64,000 bases of DNA from Burkholderia stabilis (lineage in GTDB: Bacteria > Pseudomonadota > Gammaproteobacteria > Burkholderiales > Burkholderiaceae): positions 2,790,001-2,854,000 of the forward strand of contig NZ_CP016443.1 of assembly GCF_001742165.1 (NCBI RefSeq). Direction: 5' to 3'. Shown piece by piece: positions 19,730 to 28,327 of this stretch; the first letter of the stretch is position 1, and the number at the start of each line of letters is the position of its first letter. The translations under genes and the position numbers were made by a program. The notes beneath the pieces are model-generated. The model did no database searches. It had not been told where the DNA came from and saw nothing but the letters and a program-made list of their open reading frames with translations.

Positions 19730-20806
19730 ATGAGCAACACGGCTTCATACAACGTCCGCTCGATCTGGTACACGCGCTGCCCGGTGCCGACGCCGCTCGG
19801 CATCGCCGCGCACCTCGGCTGGCTCGACAGCGAATTCGCCGGCGACGGCATCACCGTGCGCGCGCTGCAGGAAAGCCAGCACGCAGCGCTGCATCACGCG
19901 CTCGTCGATCATTCGCTCGACAACGCGTTCCGGCAGGGCGGCAGCATTCCCGCGCTGTGGGCGCGCGCGGCCGGCGCCGACACGCGCGTGGTCGCGCTCA
20001 CGTGGGTCGACGAGGCGCAGGCGATCGTCGCGCTGCCGGAAACCGGCCTGACGCGGCCGAAGGACTTGCGCGGGCGCCGCATCGGCTTGCCCCGCCGCGA
20101 CGGCGAACGCATCGACATCTTCCGCGCGGCGGCGCTGCGCGGCTTCGTCAGCGCGCTGTCGCTCGACGGGCTCGGCCCCGGCGACGTCGAATGGGTCGAC
20201 GTGAGCGCGTCGAACCTGCGCGCGCCCGTGTCGACGCCGCTCACGCGCGACGCGGCGTTCAGCCATCCGGCGAGCCTGACGAGCCGCCGGCTCTATGCGG
20301 CCGAGGCGGCCGCGCTGGTGCGCGGCGACGTCGACGCGATCTACGTGAAAGGCTCGCTCGGGCTGGAAACCGCGCACCTGATCGGCGCGCAGCCGGTCGT
20401 CGACATCGGCTTTCATCCCGATCCGCAGATCCGCATCAACAATGGTTCGCCGCGCCCGCTGACCGTCAACGCGTCGACGCTCGAGCGCCATCCCGACATC
20501 GTCAGCCGTTTTCTCGCGCGCGTGACCGATGTCGAAGGCTGGGCGCGCGAGCACGAAGACGAAGTGCTCGGTTATCTCTGCCGCGAGACGGGTTCCGGCC
20601 ACGACTGGCTGCGGCTCGCGTACGGCGCCGACGTCCACCGGCGGCTGCGCACCGATCTCGACGAAGCGTCGATCGCCGCGCTCGACGATTTCAAGCGCTT
20701 CCTGGTCGACTGGCAGTTCCTGCCTGCCGATTTCGACGTGCGCGCGTGGATTGACCGACGCGCGCTCGACGGCATCGCGACGCTGTCTCGCGACGCCGCG
20801 CGGTGA
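19730..20806 (+). CDS. DszB-like desulfinase paralogue 3
   Basis: A 358-residue cytoplasmic protein of the DszB/binding-protein fold, closest in layout to paralogue 1 (shared SRRLYAAEAAALVRGDVDAIYVKGS segment, here as SRRLYAAEA and DVDAIYVKGS). The active-site cysteine is kept (RCPVPTPLG, residue 17), as is the arginine in AFRQGGSIPAL. The residue ten before the arginine is Leu rather than His, with a DH pair seven before it and a HH pair further upstream. It probably differs in substrate or mechanism from paralogue 2. It follows exbD by 34 bases and its stop overlaps the MFS start by four bases (GTGA). Confidence 0.75.
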   Translation: MSNTASYNVRSIWYTRCPVPTPLGIAAHLGWLDSEFAGDGITVRALQESQHAALHHALVDHSLDNAFRQGGSIPALWARAAGADTRVVALTWVDEAQAIVALPETGLTRPKDLRGRRIGLPRRDGERIDIFRAAALRGFVSALSLDGLGPGDVEWVDVSASNLRAPVSTPLTRDAAFSHPASLTSRRLYAAEAAALVRGDVDAIYVKGSLGLETAHLIGAQPVVDIGFHPDPQIRINNGSPRPLTVNASTLERHPDIVSRFLARVTDVEGWAREHEDEVLGYLCRETGSGHDWLRLAYGADVHRRLRTDLDEASIAALDDFKRFLVDWQFLPADFDVRAWIDRRALDGIATLSRDAAR

Positions 20807-22020
20807 GCGCGCCGGCACGCGTCGCCAACGCATGGCGGCGCGAGCGTTTCACCGGCGGCTTCATGCTGCTGGCGCTCGCGAGCGGCACGACGATCAGCAT
20901 GGCGCAGCTCGCGACGACGCTCTACGCGCTGGCGCTCGGCGTGGACAGCGCGCGGCTCGGCATCATCGCCGCGATGGAGCCGCTCGGCATCGCGCTGATG
21001 ACGCTGCCGGCCGGGCTGCTCGTCGCGCGCTACGGCGCGCGGCGCGTGTACTTCGCCGCGAGCATGGGGCCGATGCTGCTCAATCTCGTCGTGCCGTTTA
21101 CCGGCGCATGGCCGCTGATCGCGCTCACGCAAGGGCTGATCGGGCTGTGCATCCCGTTCCGGATCGTGTCGATCAACGGCGTGTTCCTCGCGCGTCTCGC
21201 GCAGATCGGCCTCGCGCGCGCGGGCTGGTATCGCGCGGCGATGTCGGTCGGCACCGGCATGGTCGGGCCGTGGCTCGCGAGCTGGCTGATCGGCGCGCAT
21301 GGCGCGGGCGCGACGTTCTGCGCGGCATCGGCGAGCTTCGCGGGCATGGCGCTGTTCAGCCGGGTGCTGCTCGGCGATGCGGAGCAATTGCCGCGCGGCG
21401 CGCAGCAGGCAACCGGCGGGCTGCGCGCGTTGCTGGCGCTCGCGTGGACGCACGACGTGCGCGAGCAGCTCGTGCTGGAGGCCGTGAACAGCGCGACACG
21501 CTCGCTTGCCGCGACGTATACGGTGGTGCTCGCGATCCAGTCGCTCGGGCTGTCGCAGACGCGGGCCGTCGCGCTGCTCACATTGCAGGGCGCCGTCGCC
21601 GTGATCGCACTGTTCGGGCTCGGGCACGTCGCGCAGCGAATGACGGAGCGCCGTTGTCATGCACTCAGCTTCGCGGGCGCCATCGCCGGGCTGCTCGCGC
21701 TCGGTCTTGCGCGCGACGCATGGATCGTCGGCGCGGGGCTCGCCGCGCTGTGCACCGGGTCGTCGCTGCTGCATCTCGTCAACATGCAGCGCCTCGGCCG
21801 CCACCCGGCCGACAAGAGCCAGGTGTCGAGCCTTTACAACCTGGCATCGATGACCGGCGCATTCTGCGGCCCGCTGGCCGGCAGCGCACTCGCGCCGGTG
21901 GTCGGGTTGCCGGCCGTGTTTCTGTGCTGGCTGCCGGTCGTCGCACTGGCGGCGCTCGCATTGCAGCGTTCGCGTATGCGTCGCATCGCGCTGCAAACGC
22001 TGCCCGCGAAGCTGTCCTGA
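20803..22020 (+). CDS. MFS transporter in organosulfur operon
   Basis: A 405-residue major facilitator superfamily protein with about twelve hydrophobic segments. LLVARYGARRVYF corresponds to the loop 2-3 signature, and the charged motif is weak. It starts with GTG, overlapping the DszB-like 3 stop by four bases, so it is translationally coupled. It may export the desulfurised carbon product or sulfite, or import substrate; sequence does not decide. Last gene of the rightward operon. Confidence 0.85.
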   Translation: MSAPARVANAWRRERFTGGFMLLALASGTTISMAQLATTLYALALGVDSARLGIIAAMEPLGIALMTLPAGLLVARYGARRVYFAASMGPMLLNLVVPFTGAWPLIALTQGLIGLCIPFRIVSINGVFLARLAQIGLARAGWYRAAMSVGTGMVGPWLASWLIGAHGAGATFCAASASFAGMALFSRVLLGDAEQLPRGAQQATGGLRALLALAWTHDVREQLVLEAVNSATRSLAATYTVVLAIQSLGLSQTRAVALLTLQGAVAVIALFGLGHVAQRMTERRCHALSFAGAIAGLLALGLARDAWIVGAGLAALCTGSSLLHLVNMQRLGRHPADKSQVSSLYNLASMTGAFCGPLAGSALAPVVGLPAVFLCWLPVVALAALALQRSRMRRIALQTLPAKLS

Positions 22021-22053
22021 TCGCTTTCGACGTGTGCGTCGCGCGATGCAGCG

Positions 22054-22071
22054 GTGTTGCGTGACAAACAG
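22054..22071. promoter_or_regulatory. Putative sigma-54 activator site (UAS) 3, imperfect
   Basis: GTGTTGC-GTGA-CAAACAG: six of seven and five of seven bases match the arms of the repeat at 9066 and 15164, with the same four-base spacer. It lies about 84 bases upstream of the -24 element at 22156. Confidence 0.55.
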
Positions 22072-22154
22072 TTCGCACCACATCACAGATGCGCAGGCAG
22101 CAACACGTGCGCGGCACACTCGCCGGAAGCCCCGTACGACGGGCTTTTCGATGC

Positions 22155-22170
22155 TGGCATCCGAATTGCA
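22155..22170 (+). promoter_or_regulatory. Sigma-54 promoter of TonB-dependent receptor
   Basis: TGGCATC-CGAA-TTGCA: GG at 22156-22157 and GC at 22168-22169 with ten bases between. It is about 63 bases upstream of the receptor ATG. Confidence 0.78.
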
Positions 22171-22232
22171 TTACAGAACCCGTGCGTCGCGCACGCACGT
22201 GCGTTCAACCGATCAAACAGGATGACTCATCG

Positions 22233-24548
22233 ATGTTCAGGAAAAAACTCATCGTTACCGCACTGGGGGGACTGCTGACGGGCGGCACCGTATCGCTGCC
22301 GGCATGGGCAGAGGACGGCGCGGCGACAGCGGAGGCGCCGGACGCGAAACCGGCGCAACAGGCGCCGGACGATGCGGCCGCGGCGAAGCCGAAAGCGGCC
22401 CGCTCGACTCGCGGCGCGGCCACGCGCGAAACGAATCTCGGCACCGTGACCGTGACCGCGCGCCGGCGCAAGGAAAGCATCCAGGACGTGCCGGTCGCGG
22501 TGAGCGCGCTGAGCGGCGATACGATCCGGAACAACGAGTTGCGTGTGGTCAACGACGTGACGAAGTACGTGCCGAACTTCACCGGGCAATCGACCGAGGG
22601 GCGCGAGCGGCCGCGCTGGTTCATGCGCGGGGTCGGCAGCAACGATCCGTCGGACCTGTCGCTGAGCCCGATCGGCGTGTACTTCGACGACGTGTACATC
22701 AACAGCGTGTTCGGGCAGGGTTTCCCGCTGTTCGACCTCGACCGCATCGAAGTGCTGCGCGGGCCGCAGGGCACGCTGTGGGGCAAGAATACCGTCGGCG
22801 GCGCGCTCAGCATCACGTCGCAGAAGCCGACCTTCGACGTGAGCGGCTACGGCAAGATCGGGCTGGGGCAGTACAACAGTCGGCTCGCGGAAGCCGCGAT
22901 CGGCGGGCCGATCGGCAAGAACGACGTACTGGCCGCGCGCGTGTCGGTGTATCACGAGAACGCCGACAGCTTCTACACGAACACCGTGCAGCAAGGGCGC
23001 TTCGGCGGCTTCCACGACAACGCGGTGCGCTTCCAGGTGCTGGCCGTGCCGACGTCGGACACCGACTTCCTGTTCAACATCCACGGCCGCAACTACACGG
23101 GCGGCGGCAATGCGTGGCATGCGCAGGGCGCGGGGCCGGGCGGCGCGAACCAGTTCGGTTTCGTCGGGGCGACCGATCCGTACACGGTGTCGCTCAATGC
23201 GCCGTCGAGCGATCACATCTCGACGTGGGGCACGTCGCTGACCGCGCACTGGCGCATCAACCCGGCCGTGTCGCTGACGTCGATCACCGCATTCGAAGGG
23301 CTGCATCGCTGGTATCAGGACGACGAGGACTATTCGCCGTTCGATGCCGCGCGCACGCACGACCGCCTGTCGAGCCGCCAGTTCTCGCAGGAATTCCGGC
23401 TCGAATCGCCGCAGAACGACCGGCTGAGCTGGATCCTCGGTACGCATCTGTTCACCGAGCAACTGGCCGAGCAAGGCGCGGGCGGCGGCCTGCCGGGTTC
23501 GCCGTCGCCCGCGTTCTACCACCTGACCGACCTCACGCAGCACACGCAGAGCGCGGCGATCTTCGGCAGCGTGAAGTACCGCTTCACCGACCGCTTCAAC
23601 GTGACCGGCGGGCTGCGTTACACGATCGAGCGCAAGACCATCAACCTGACCGGGCTGCAGGACACGGGCAATGTGACGTTCAGCGATCCGAACAGCTGGT
23701 GGGCGCCGTCGTCGGTCTCGTCGCCGCTCGCGGTCAGCGCGCAGCAGAACCAGTCGAACACGTGGCGCGCGCCGACCTGGGATCTCACGCCCGAATATGC
23801 GCTCAGCAACAACGTGCGTGCGTATTTCCGCTATGCGCGCGGGTTCCGCTCGGGCGGCTACAACGGCAACGCGTATACGCAGAGCACGGTGTCGACCGTC
23901 ACGCCGGAGTACCTGACCGATTACGAAGTCGGGATCAAGAGCGAATGGTTCGACAAGCGGCTGATCGTCAACGCGAGCGTGTTCCACTACGACTATCGCG
24001 ACATCCAGGTGTTCGCGCTCGCGCCGAACCCGTTCGGCGGGCCGCCGGTGTCGACGCTGTCGAACGCGGGGCAGGGGCGCGCGGACGGCTTCGAGCTGGA
24101 GCTGAAGGCGCAGCCGGTCAACAGCCTCTACCTGTTCGCGAACCTCGGGATGCTGAACACGCGCTACACGGAGTTCCGCAATGTGCCGACCGCCGTCGGC
24201 AACTCGTTCGCGCGTTCGCCGCACACGACGCTGAACGCGGGCTTCTACTATCGCGTGCCGGTGTCGTTCGGCACGCTGACGGCGGGCGGCGACGTGAACT
24301 ACCGCAGCCGTGAATACTTCAGCGCGACGCGGCAGACGATGCCGCAGCTGTGGCAGGGCGGTTATACGGTGCTGAACGCGCACGTGTCGTACACGACGCC
24401 GAACCAGAAGTACATCGTGACGGGCTACGTGACGAACCTGACGAACAAGGTTTACAAGAAGCTCGAACTGCTGCCGTCGTATGGCGCGTACCCGGTGCTG
24501 TACGGCGATCCGCGCACGGTCGGGATCACGCTGACCGCGAAGATCTGA
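22233..24548 (+). CDS. TonB-dependent outer-membrane receptor
   Basis: A 771-residue receptor. The signal peptide (KKLIVTALGGLLTGGTVSLPAWA) is followed by an Ala/Pro/Lys-rich linker and a TonB-box-like LGTVTVTARR. The plug domain is clear (SIQDVPVAVSALSG, VEVLRGPQGTLWGKN as IEVLRGPQGTLWGKNT, GGALSI). The beta-barrel ends in the expected VGITLTAKI with a terminal hydrophobic pattern. The subtype resembles FyuA/CirA-like receptors common in organosulfur and aromatic uptake clusters. It has its own sigma-54 promoter and lies directly after the operon encoding TonB-ExbBD, so it probably imports the organosulfur substrate of this island. Confidence 0.93.
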   Translation: MFRKKLIVTALGGLLTGGTVSLPAWAEDGAATAEAPDAKPAQQAPDDAAAAKPKAARSTRGAATRETNLGTVTVTARRRKESIQDVPVAVSALSGDTIRNNELRVVNDVTKYVPNFTGQSTEGRERPRWFMRGVGSNDPSDLSLSPIGVYFDDVYINSVFGQGFPLFDLDRIEVLRGPQGTLWGKNTVGGALSITSQKPTFDVSGYGKIGLGQYNSRLAEAAIGGPIGKNDVLAARVSVYHENADSFYTNTVQQGRFGGFHDNAVRFQVLAVPTSDTDFLFNIHGRNYTGGGNAWHAQGAGPGGANQFGFVGATDPYTVSLNAPSSDHISTWGTSLTAHWRINPAVSLTSITAFEGLHRWYQDDEDYSPFDAARTHDRLSSRQFSQEFRLESPQNDRLSWILGTHLFTEQLAEQGAGGGLPGSPSPAFYHLTDLTQHTQSAAIFGSVKYRFTDRFNVTGGLRYTIERKTINLTGLQDTGNVTFSDPNSWWAPSSVSSPLAVSAQQNQSNTWRAPTWDLTPEYALSNNVRAYFRYARGFRSGGYNGNAYTQSTVSTVTPEYLTDYEVGIKSEWFDKRLIVNASVFHYDYRDIQVFALAPNPFGGPPVSTLSNAGQGRADGFELELKAQPVNSLYLFANLGMLNTRYTEFRNVPTAVGNSFARSPHTTLNAGFYYRVPVSFGTLTAGGDVNYRSREYFSATRQTMPQLWQGGYTVLNAHVSYTTPNQKYIVTGYVTNLTNKVYKKLELLPSYGAYPVLYGDPRTVGITLTAKI

Positions 24549-24615
24549 TGCGCGACGCATGCCGCGGTGCGGGTGCCGGATGCATCGGCGCGGCGGCGGG
24601 TCGCGCGATAGATCG

Positions 24616-24720
24616 TTATTGCGCGACCCGAATCGCGACCTTGCCGAAATGCTGCGCCGACTGCAGGTACGCATACGCCGGCGGCGCTTCGTGGAAGCCG
24701 AACACGCGATCGACTGCCTG
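24616..24720 (-). pseudogene. Remnant of zinc-type alcohol dehydrogenase/quinone oxidoreductase (C-terminus only)
   Basis: Read leftward, the last 35 residues before the stop at 24616 (VDRVFGFHEAPPAYAYLQ, then SAQHFGKVAIRVAQ) match the C-terminal end of MDR-family quinone oxidoreductases. These end in a DRVF-F-EA-A-YL-S-QHFGKV-I pattern. Nothing upstream (24721-24812) encodes the rest, so only a fragment survives. It marks an old deletion or insertion boundary at the right edge of the organosulfur island. Confidence 0.75.
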
Positions 24721-24812
24721 CGTCGGACGACTGACACGCGCACGGCGCCGTGCACGGTCGGCCGACGCGGCGTATGATCGCCGCACAACGGATAGCACGG
24801 AGGCACGCAGTG

Positions 24813-24896
24813 ATGAACAGGAAGCTGCAGATCGTGATCGTCATCGGCATCGCGATGACCGTGCTCAACGTCATCCATCACCTGATCCGCCAATGA
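24813..24896 (+). CDS. Single-helix membrane microprotein (27 aa)
   Basis: A short ORF, MNRKLQIVIV..., ending NVIHHLIRQ. It is basic at the N-terminus, then about 18 hydrophobic residues that could span the membrane. GGAGG lies 9 bases upstream of the ATG. Ribosome site plus membrane-helix character suggest a real small protein, but there is no family evidence. Confidence 0.45.
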   Translation: MNRKLQIVIVIGIAMTVLNVIHHLIRQ

Positions 24897-24966
24897 TGCG
24901 CCGGCCCGCATGCTGCCCCGGCGCACGCGACGCAGCCGCCCATCCAATGATGCGATGCGAGCGCAC

Positions 24967-25860
24967 ATGACCGCGATCGATACCGCGACGACCCGCCGGC
25001 AACCGGGCTGGCTGCGCCTCGCGCCGGCGTTGTTCCTGCTGTTGTGGGCAAGCGGCTTCGTGTTCCTGAAGCTCGGCCTGCGTTATGCCGATCCGCTCAC
25101 GTTTCTTGCGTTGCGCTATGCATGCGTCGTCGCGCTGCTCGCCGGCCCGTTCCTGTGGCTTCGCCCCGCGTTGCCGCGCACGCGGCGCGAATGGCGCAAT
25201 CTCGTCGTCGTCGGCCTGTTGCTGCAGGCCGGTTATTTCGCGTTTACGTACCTGAGCCTGAAGCTCGGCATGTCGGCCGGCGCGGTGGCGCTCGTCACGT
25301 CGCAGCAGCCGATCCTCGTCGGGTTGCTCGCGCCGATGATCGCCGGCGAGCGTGTCGGCGTGCTGCGCTGGATCGGGCTTGCGCTCGGCGCTGCAGGCGC
25401 GGTGCTCGTGATTTTCGCGCGCTCGTCGGTCGACGTCGCGTCGCCGTGGGCGCTGGCGTTCGCGCTGCTCGCGCTCGTGAGCATCACCGGCGGCACGCTG
25501 TGGGAAAAACGCTTCGGCACCGACGTGCATCCGGTCACCGCGAACCTCGTGCAGTACGCGGTCGGCCTGGGCGTCACCGCGCCGCTCGCGTTCGCGCTCG
25601 AACCGATGCACGTGCAATGGACCGCCGGCCTCGCCGGTTCGCTCGCGTACCTCGTCATCTGCAATTCGCTGATCGCGATCTCGCTGCTGCTCGCGATGGT
25701 GCGATACGGCGAAGCGTCGCGCGTCTCGGCGCTGTTCTTCCTGATTCCGCCCGCGACCGCGCTGATCGCGCTCGTGGCGCTCGGCGAGACGATCGGTGCG
25801 CTCGCATGGCCGGGCATGGCGCTCGCGGCGGCCGGGTTGTTTCTCGTGATGCGTTACTGA
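24967..25860 (+). CDS. EamA/DMT-family transporter
   Basis: A protein of about 297 residues with ten hydrophobic segments in two repeated EamA halves. LLWASGFVFLKLGL and DPLTFLALRYACV are the family N-terminal marks. The second half shows LVICNSLIAISLLLAMVRYGEASRVSALFFLIPPATALIAL, recognisable as RVSALFFLIPP. Members are drug/metabolite carriers, often amino acid or nucleoside exporters. The start is uncertain: in-frame ATGs occur at 24910, 24955 and 24967, and the last gives the best-fitting N-terminus. Confidence 0.88.
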   Translation: MTAIDTATTRRQPGWLRLAPALFLLLWASGFVFLKLGLRYADPLTFLALRYACVVALLAGPFLWLRPALPRTRREWRNLVVVGLLLQAGYFAFTYLSLKLGMSAGAVALVTSQQPILVGLLAPMIAGERVGVLRWIGLALGAAGAVLVIFARSSVDVASPWALAFALLALVSITGGTLWEKRFGTDVHPVTANLVQYAVGLGVTAPLAFALEPMHVQWTAGLAGSLAYLVICNSLIAISLLLAMVRYGEASRVSALFFLIPPATALIALVALGETIGALAWPGMALAAAGLFLVMRY

Positions 25861-26020
25861 ACGCCCGCATCTCACATATCGAGACGACATCCCGTTAATT
25901 GACGCGAATTTCGCGCGACTCCTAGACTCTGCTGCATGACGCCGCGCTTCACGCGGCGCGACGATGGCGCTGCCGCGCGGCGCCCGTACCGCCCCGCGAG
26001 ACGATCCAGGAGACATGCCG

Positions 26021-27328
26021 ATGAATGCTGCCGCCCCGCAGCTGCACGCCGCGACGATGCGGCGGCTGAACCTGCGCCTGATTCCGTTCCTGATGCTGCT
26101 GTATCTCGTCGCGTACATCGACCGCTCGAACATCTCGGTCGCGGCGCTGCAGATGAACGCCGACCTCGGCCTGAGTGCCGGGATGTACGGGCTCGGCGCG
26201 GGGCTGTTCTACGTGACCTACATCCTGTTCGAGGTGCCGAGCAACCTGTTCCTCGCGCGCGTCGGCGCGCGTCGCTGGATCGCGCGCATCATGATTTCGT
26301 GGGGCATCGTCGCGGCCGCGATGAGCGCCGTCCATACACCGGGGCAGCTTTATGCGATGCGCCTGCTGCTCGGCGCGGCCGAGGCGGGCTTCACGCCGGG
26401 CATCATCTACTACCTGTCCGGGTGGTGTCCGCAGAGCGATCGCGCGCGGGCGATGTCGTTCTTCTATATCGGCGCGACGCTCGCATCGGTGATCGGGCTG
26501 CCGTTGTCGGGTGCGCTGCTGAACCTGAACGGCGTACTCGGCATCGAGGGCTGGCGCTGGCTGTTCCTGCTCGAAGGCGTGCCCGCGGTGCTGCTCGGGT
26601 TCGTCGTGCTGCGCCGCCTGCCCGACACGCCCGCGCATGCGCGCTGGCTGCCGGCCGACGAGCGCGCGTGGCTCGAAGCGACGCTGCGCGACGGCGCGCC
26701 GCGCGAGCACCTGTCGCACGGCGCCGCGCTGCGGCGCGCGTTCGGCGACGGCAAGGTATGGGCGCTCGCCGCGTTCTGGCTGTTGCAGGCGTTCGGCACG
26801 ATCGGCCTCACGCTGTTCCTGCCGCTGCTCGTGAAAAGCCTGTCGGGGCAGTCGAGCTTCGCCGTCGGCAGCCTGTCCGCGCTGCCGTTCCTGTTCGCTT
26901 GCATCGCGATGTACCTGAATGGCCGCCATTCCGATCTCGGCGGTGAGCGCGCGCTGCACCTCGGCGTGCCGATGCTACTGGCCGGCACGCTGCTGATCGC
27001 GGCGATCTATACGCCGGCGCTGCCCGTCGCGTATGCGTTGCTCGTGCTCGCGGTCGGCTTCAACTGGGCCGCGACGCCGGTGTTCTGGGCCGTCACGACC
27101 GAGTATGTATCGGGCCTGACGGCCGCCGCGTCGATCGCGCTGATCAATGCGGTCGCGAACATCGCGGGCCTCGCGCTGCCGCCGGTGATGGGGCGGATCA
27201 AGGACGTCACGCATTCGTACGATCTGGCGCTGCTGCTCGTCGCGGTCGCGCTGCTGGCCGGCGGCGTGCTCGCATTGCGCATCGCGACGCGGCGCGTGAT
27301 GCGGGTCGCGGCGGGGCGGGCGGGCTGA
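26021..27328 (+). CDS. MFS transporter, anion:cation symporter (phthalate/4-hydroxyphenylacetate) type
   Basis: A 435-residue major facilitator with twelve hydrophobic segments. RLIPFLMLLYLVAYIDRSNISVAAL at the N-terminus (key YIDRSN) and GLFYVTYILFEVPSNL are hallmarks of the ACS family, which carries tartrate, glucarate, phthalate and similar organic acids. AGGAG lies eight bases before ATG 26021, which I prefer to the in-frame ATG six bases earlier. An SDR gene follows 143 bases downstream and may process the substrate. Confidence 0.88.
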   Translation: MNAAAPQLHAATMRRLNLRLIPFLMLLYLVAYIDRSNISVAALQMNADLGLSAGMYGLGAGLFYVTYILFEVPSNLFLARVGARRWIARIMISWGIVAAAMSAVHTPGQLYAMRLLLGAAEAGFTPGIIYYLSGWCPQSDRARAMSFFYIGATLASVIGLPLSGALLNLNGVLGIEGWRWLFLLEGVPAVLLGFVVLRRLPDTPAHARWLPADERAWLEATLRDGAPREHLSHGAALRRAFGDGKVWALAAFWLLQAFGTIGLTLFLPLLVKSLSGQSSFAVGSLSALPFLFACIAMYLNGRHSDLGGERALHLGVPMLLAGTLLIAAIYTPALPVAYALLVLAVGFNWAATPVFWAVTTEYVSGLTAAASIALINAVANIAGLALPPVMGRIKDVTHSYDLALLLVAVALLAGGVLALRIATRRVMRVAAGRAG

Positions 27329-27471
27329 ACGGCGAGCGCGGGCGAACGGAAGCGCGCGAACGCACGCGTTTTGCGAGGCTGCGGCACAATCGTGCGGCAG
27401 CCTCGCGCCAGGCGGCACGATCGCGCGGGCATGCACGCCGTCCTTCCGCCTCTCTCGCCAAAGGCACGCAC

Positions 27472-28191
27472 ATGTCATCTCGAACTTTCGTCGTCACCGG
27501 CGCGTCGCGCGGTATCGGCTTCGCGGTCAGCACACGCCTTGCGCAGCGCGGCCATCGCGTCATCGGCCTTGCGCGGCGCGCACAGGGCGTCGACTTTCCC
27601 GGCGAATTGCTCGCATGCGATCTCGCCGACATCGAACAGACTGCCGCGACGCTCACGCAGATCGGCGAGCGGCACGACGTCGACGGCATCGTCAACAATG
27701 CCGGCATCGTGCTGCCGCAGCCGCTCGGGAAGATCGACTTCCAGTCGCTGCAGGCCGTGCTCGATCTCAACGTGCGGGCCGCGATCCAGGTCACGCAGCA
27801 TTTTGCCGAGGCAATGAAGGCGCGCCGCTACGGGCGCATCGTCAACGTGTGCAGCCGCGCGATCTACGGCGGGCTCGACCGCACCGCGTATTCGGCGGCG
27901 AAGAGCGCGCTCGTCGGCTGCACGCGCACGTGGGCGCTTGAGCTGGCCGAACATGGCGTGACCGTCAACGCGGTCGCGCCGGGCCCGATCGAGACGGAAC
28001 TGTTCCGCCAGACGCGGCCGGTCGGCAGCGAGGCCGAACGCAGGGTGCTCGCGACGATTCCCGCGCGCCGGCTCGGCACGCCCGACGACGTGGCGGCTGC
28101 GATCGCGTTCTTCCTGGCCGACGAAGCCGGCTTCGTCACCGGGCAGGTGCTGTCGGTGGACGGCGGCGGCAGTCTCGGCGGGCGGAGTTGA
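27472..28191 (+). CDS. Short-chain dehydrogenase/reductase (FabG-like)
   Basis: A 239-residue NAD(P)-dependent oxidoreductase of the SDR family. The cofactor motif TGASRGIG is at residues 10-17, NNAGIV follows near residue 80, and the catalytic serine is in VNVCSRAIYG. YSAAK supplies Tyr and Lys, and APGPIETELF follows. The C-terminus VLSVDGGGSLGG is typical. Substrate unknown. Possibly transcribed with the upstream MFS gene. Confidence 0.92.
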   Translation: MSSRTFVVTGASRGIGFAVSTRLAQRGHRVIGLARRAQGVDFPGELLACDLADIEQTAATLTQIGERHDVDGIVNNAGIVLPQPLGKIDFQSLQAVLDLNVRAAIQVTQHFAEAMKARRYGRIVNVCSRAIYGGLDRTAYSAAKSALVGCTRTWALELAEHGVTVNAVAPGPIETELFRQTRPVGSEAERRVLATIPARRLGTPDDVAAAIAFFLADEAGFVTGQVLSVDGGGSLGGRS

Positions 28192-28327
28192 TGTACCGCG
28201 ATCCGGGCCCTCGGACGCGGCCCGCATCGCATATTCCCGCGCCCCGTTAGCATGTGACGAATCCGACTTTGGGGGCCGCGCGCGCGACGCTAAGATCGCC
28301 GATCCCGTAGATCGAGCGTTCACAACA

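Noticed and set aside
22227-24968. A 913-residue minus-strand open frame opposite the TonB-dependent receptor
   Set aside because: The plus-strand receptor is unmistakable; the reverse frame has no domains.
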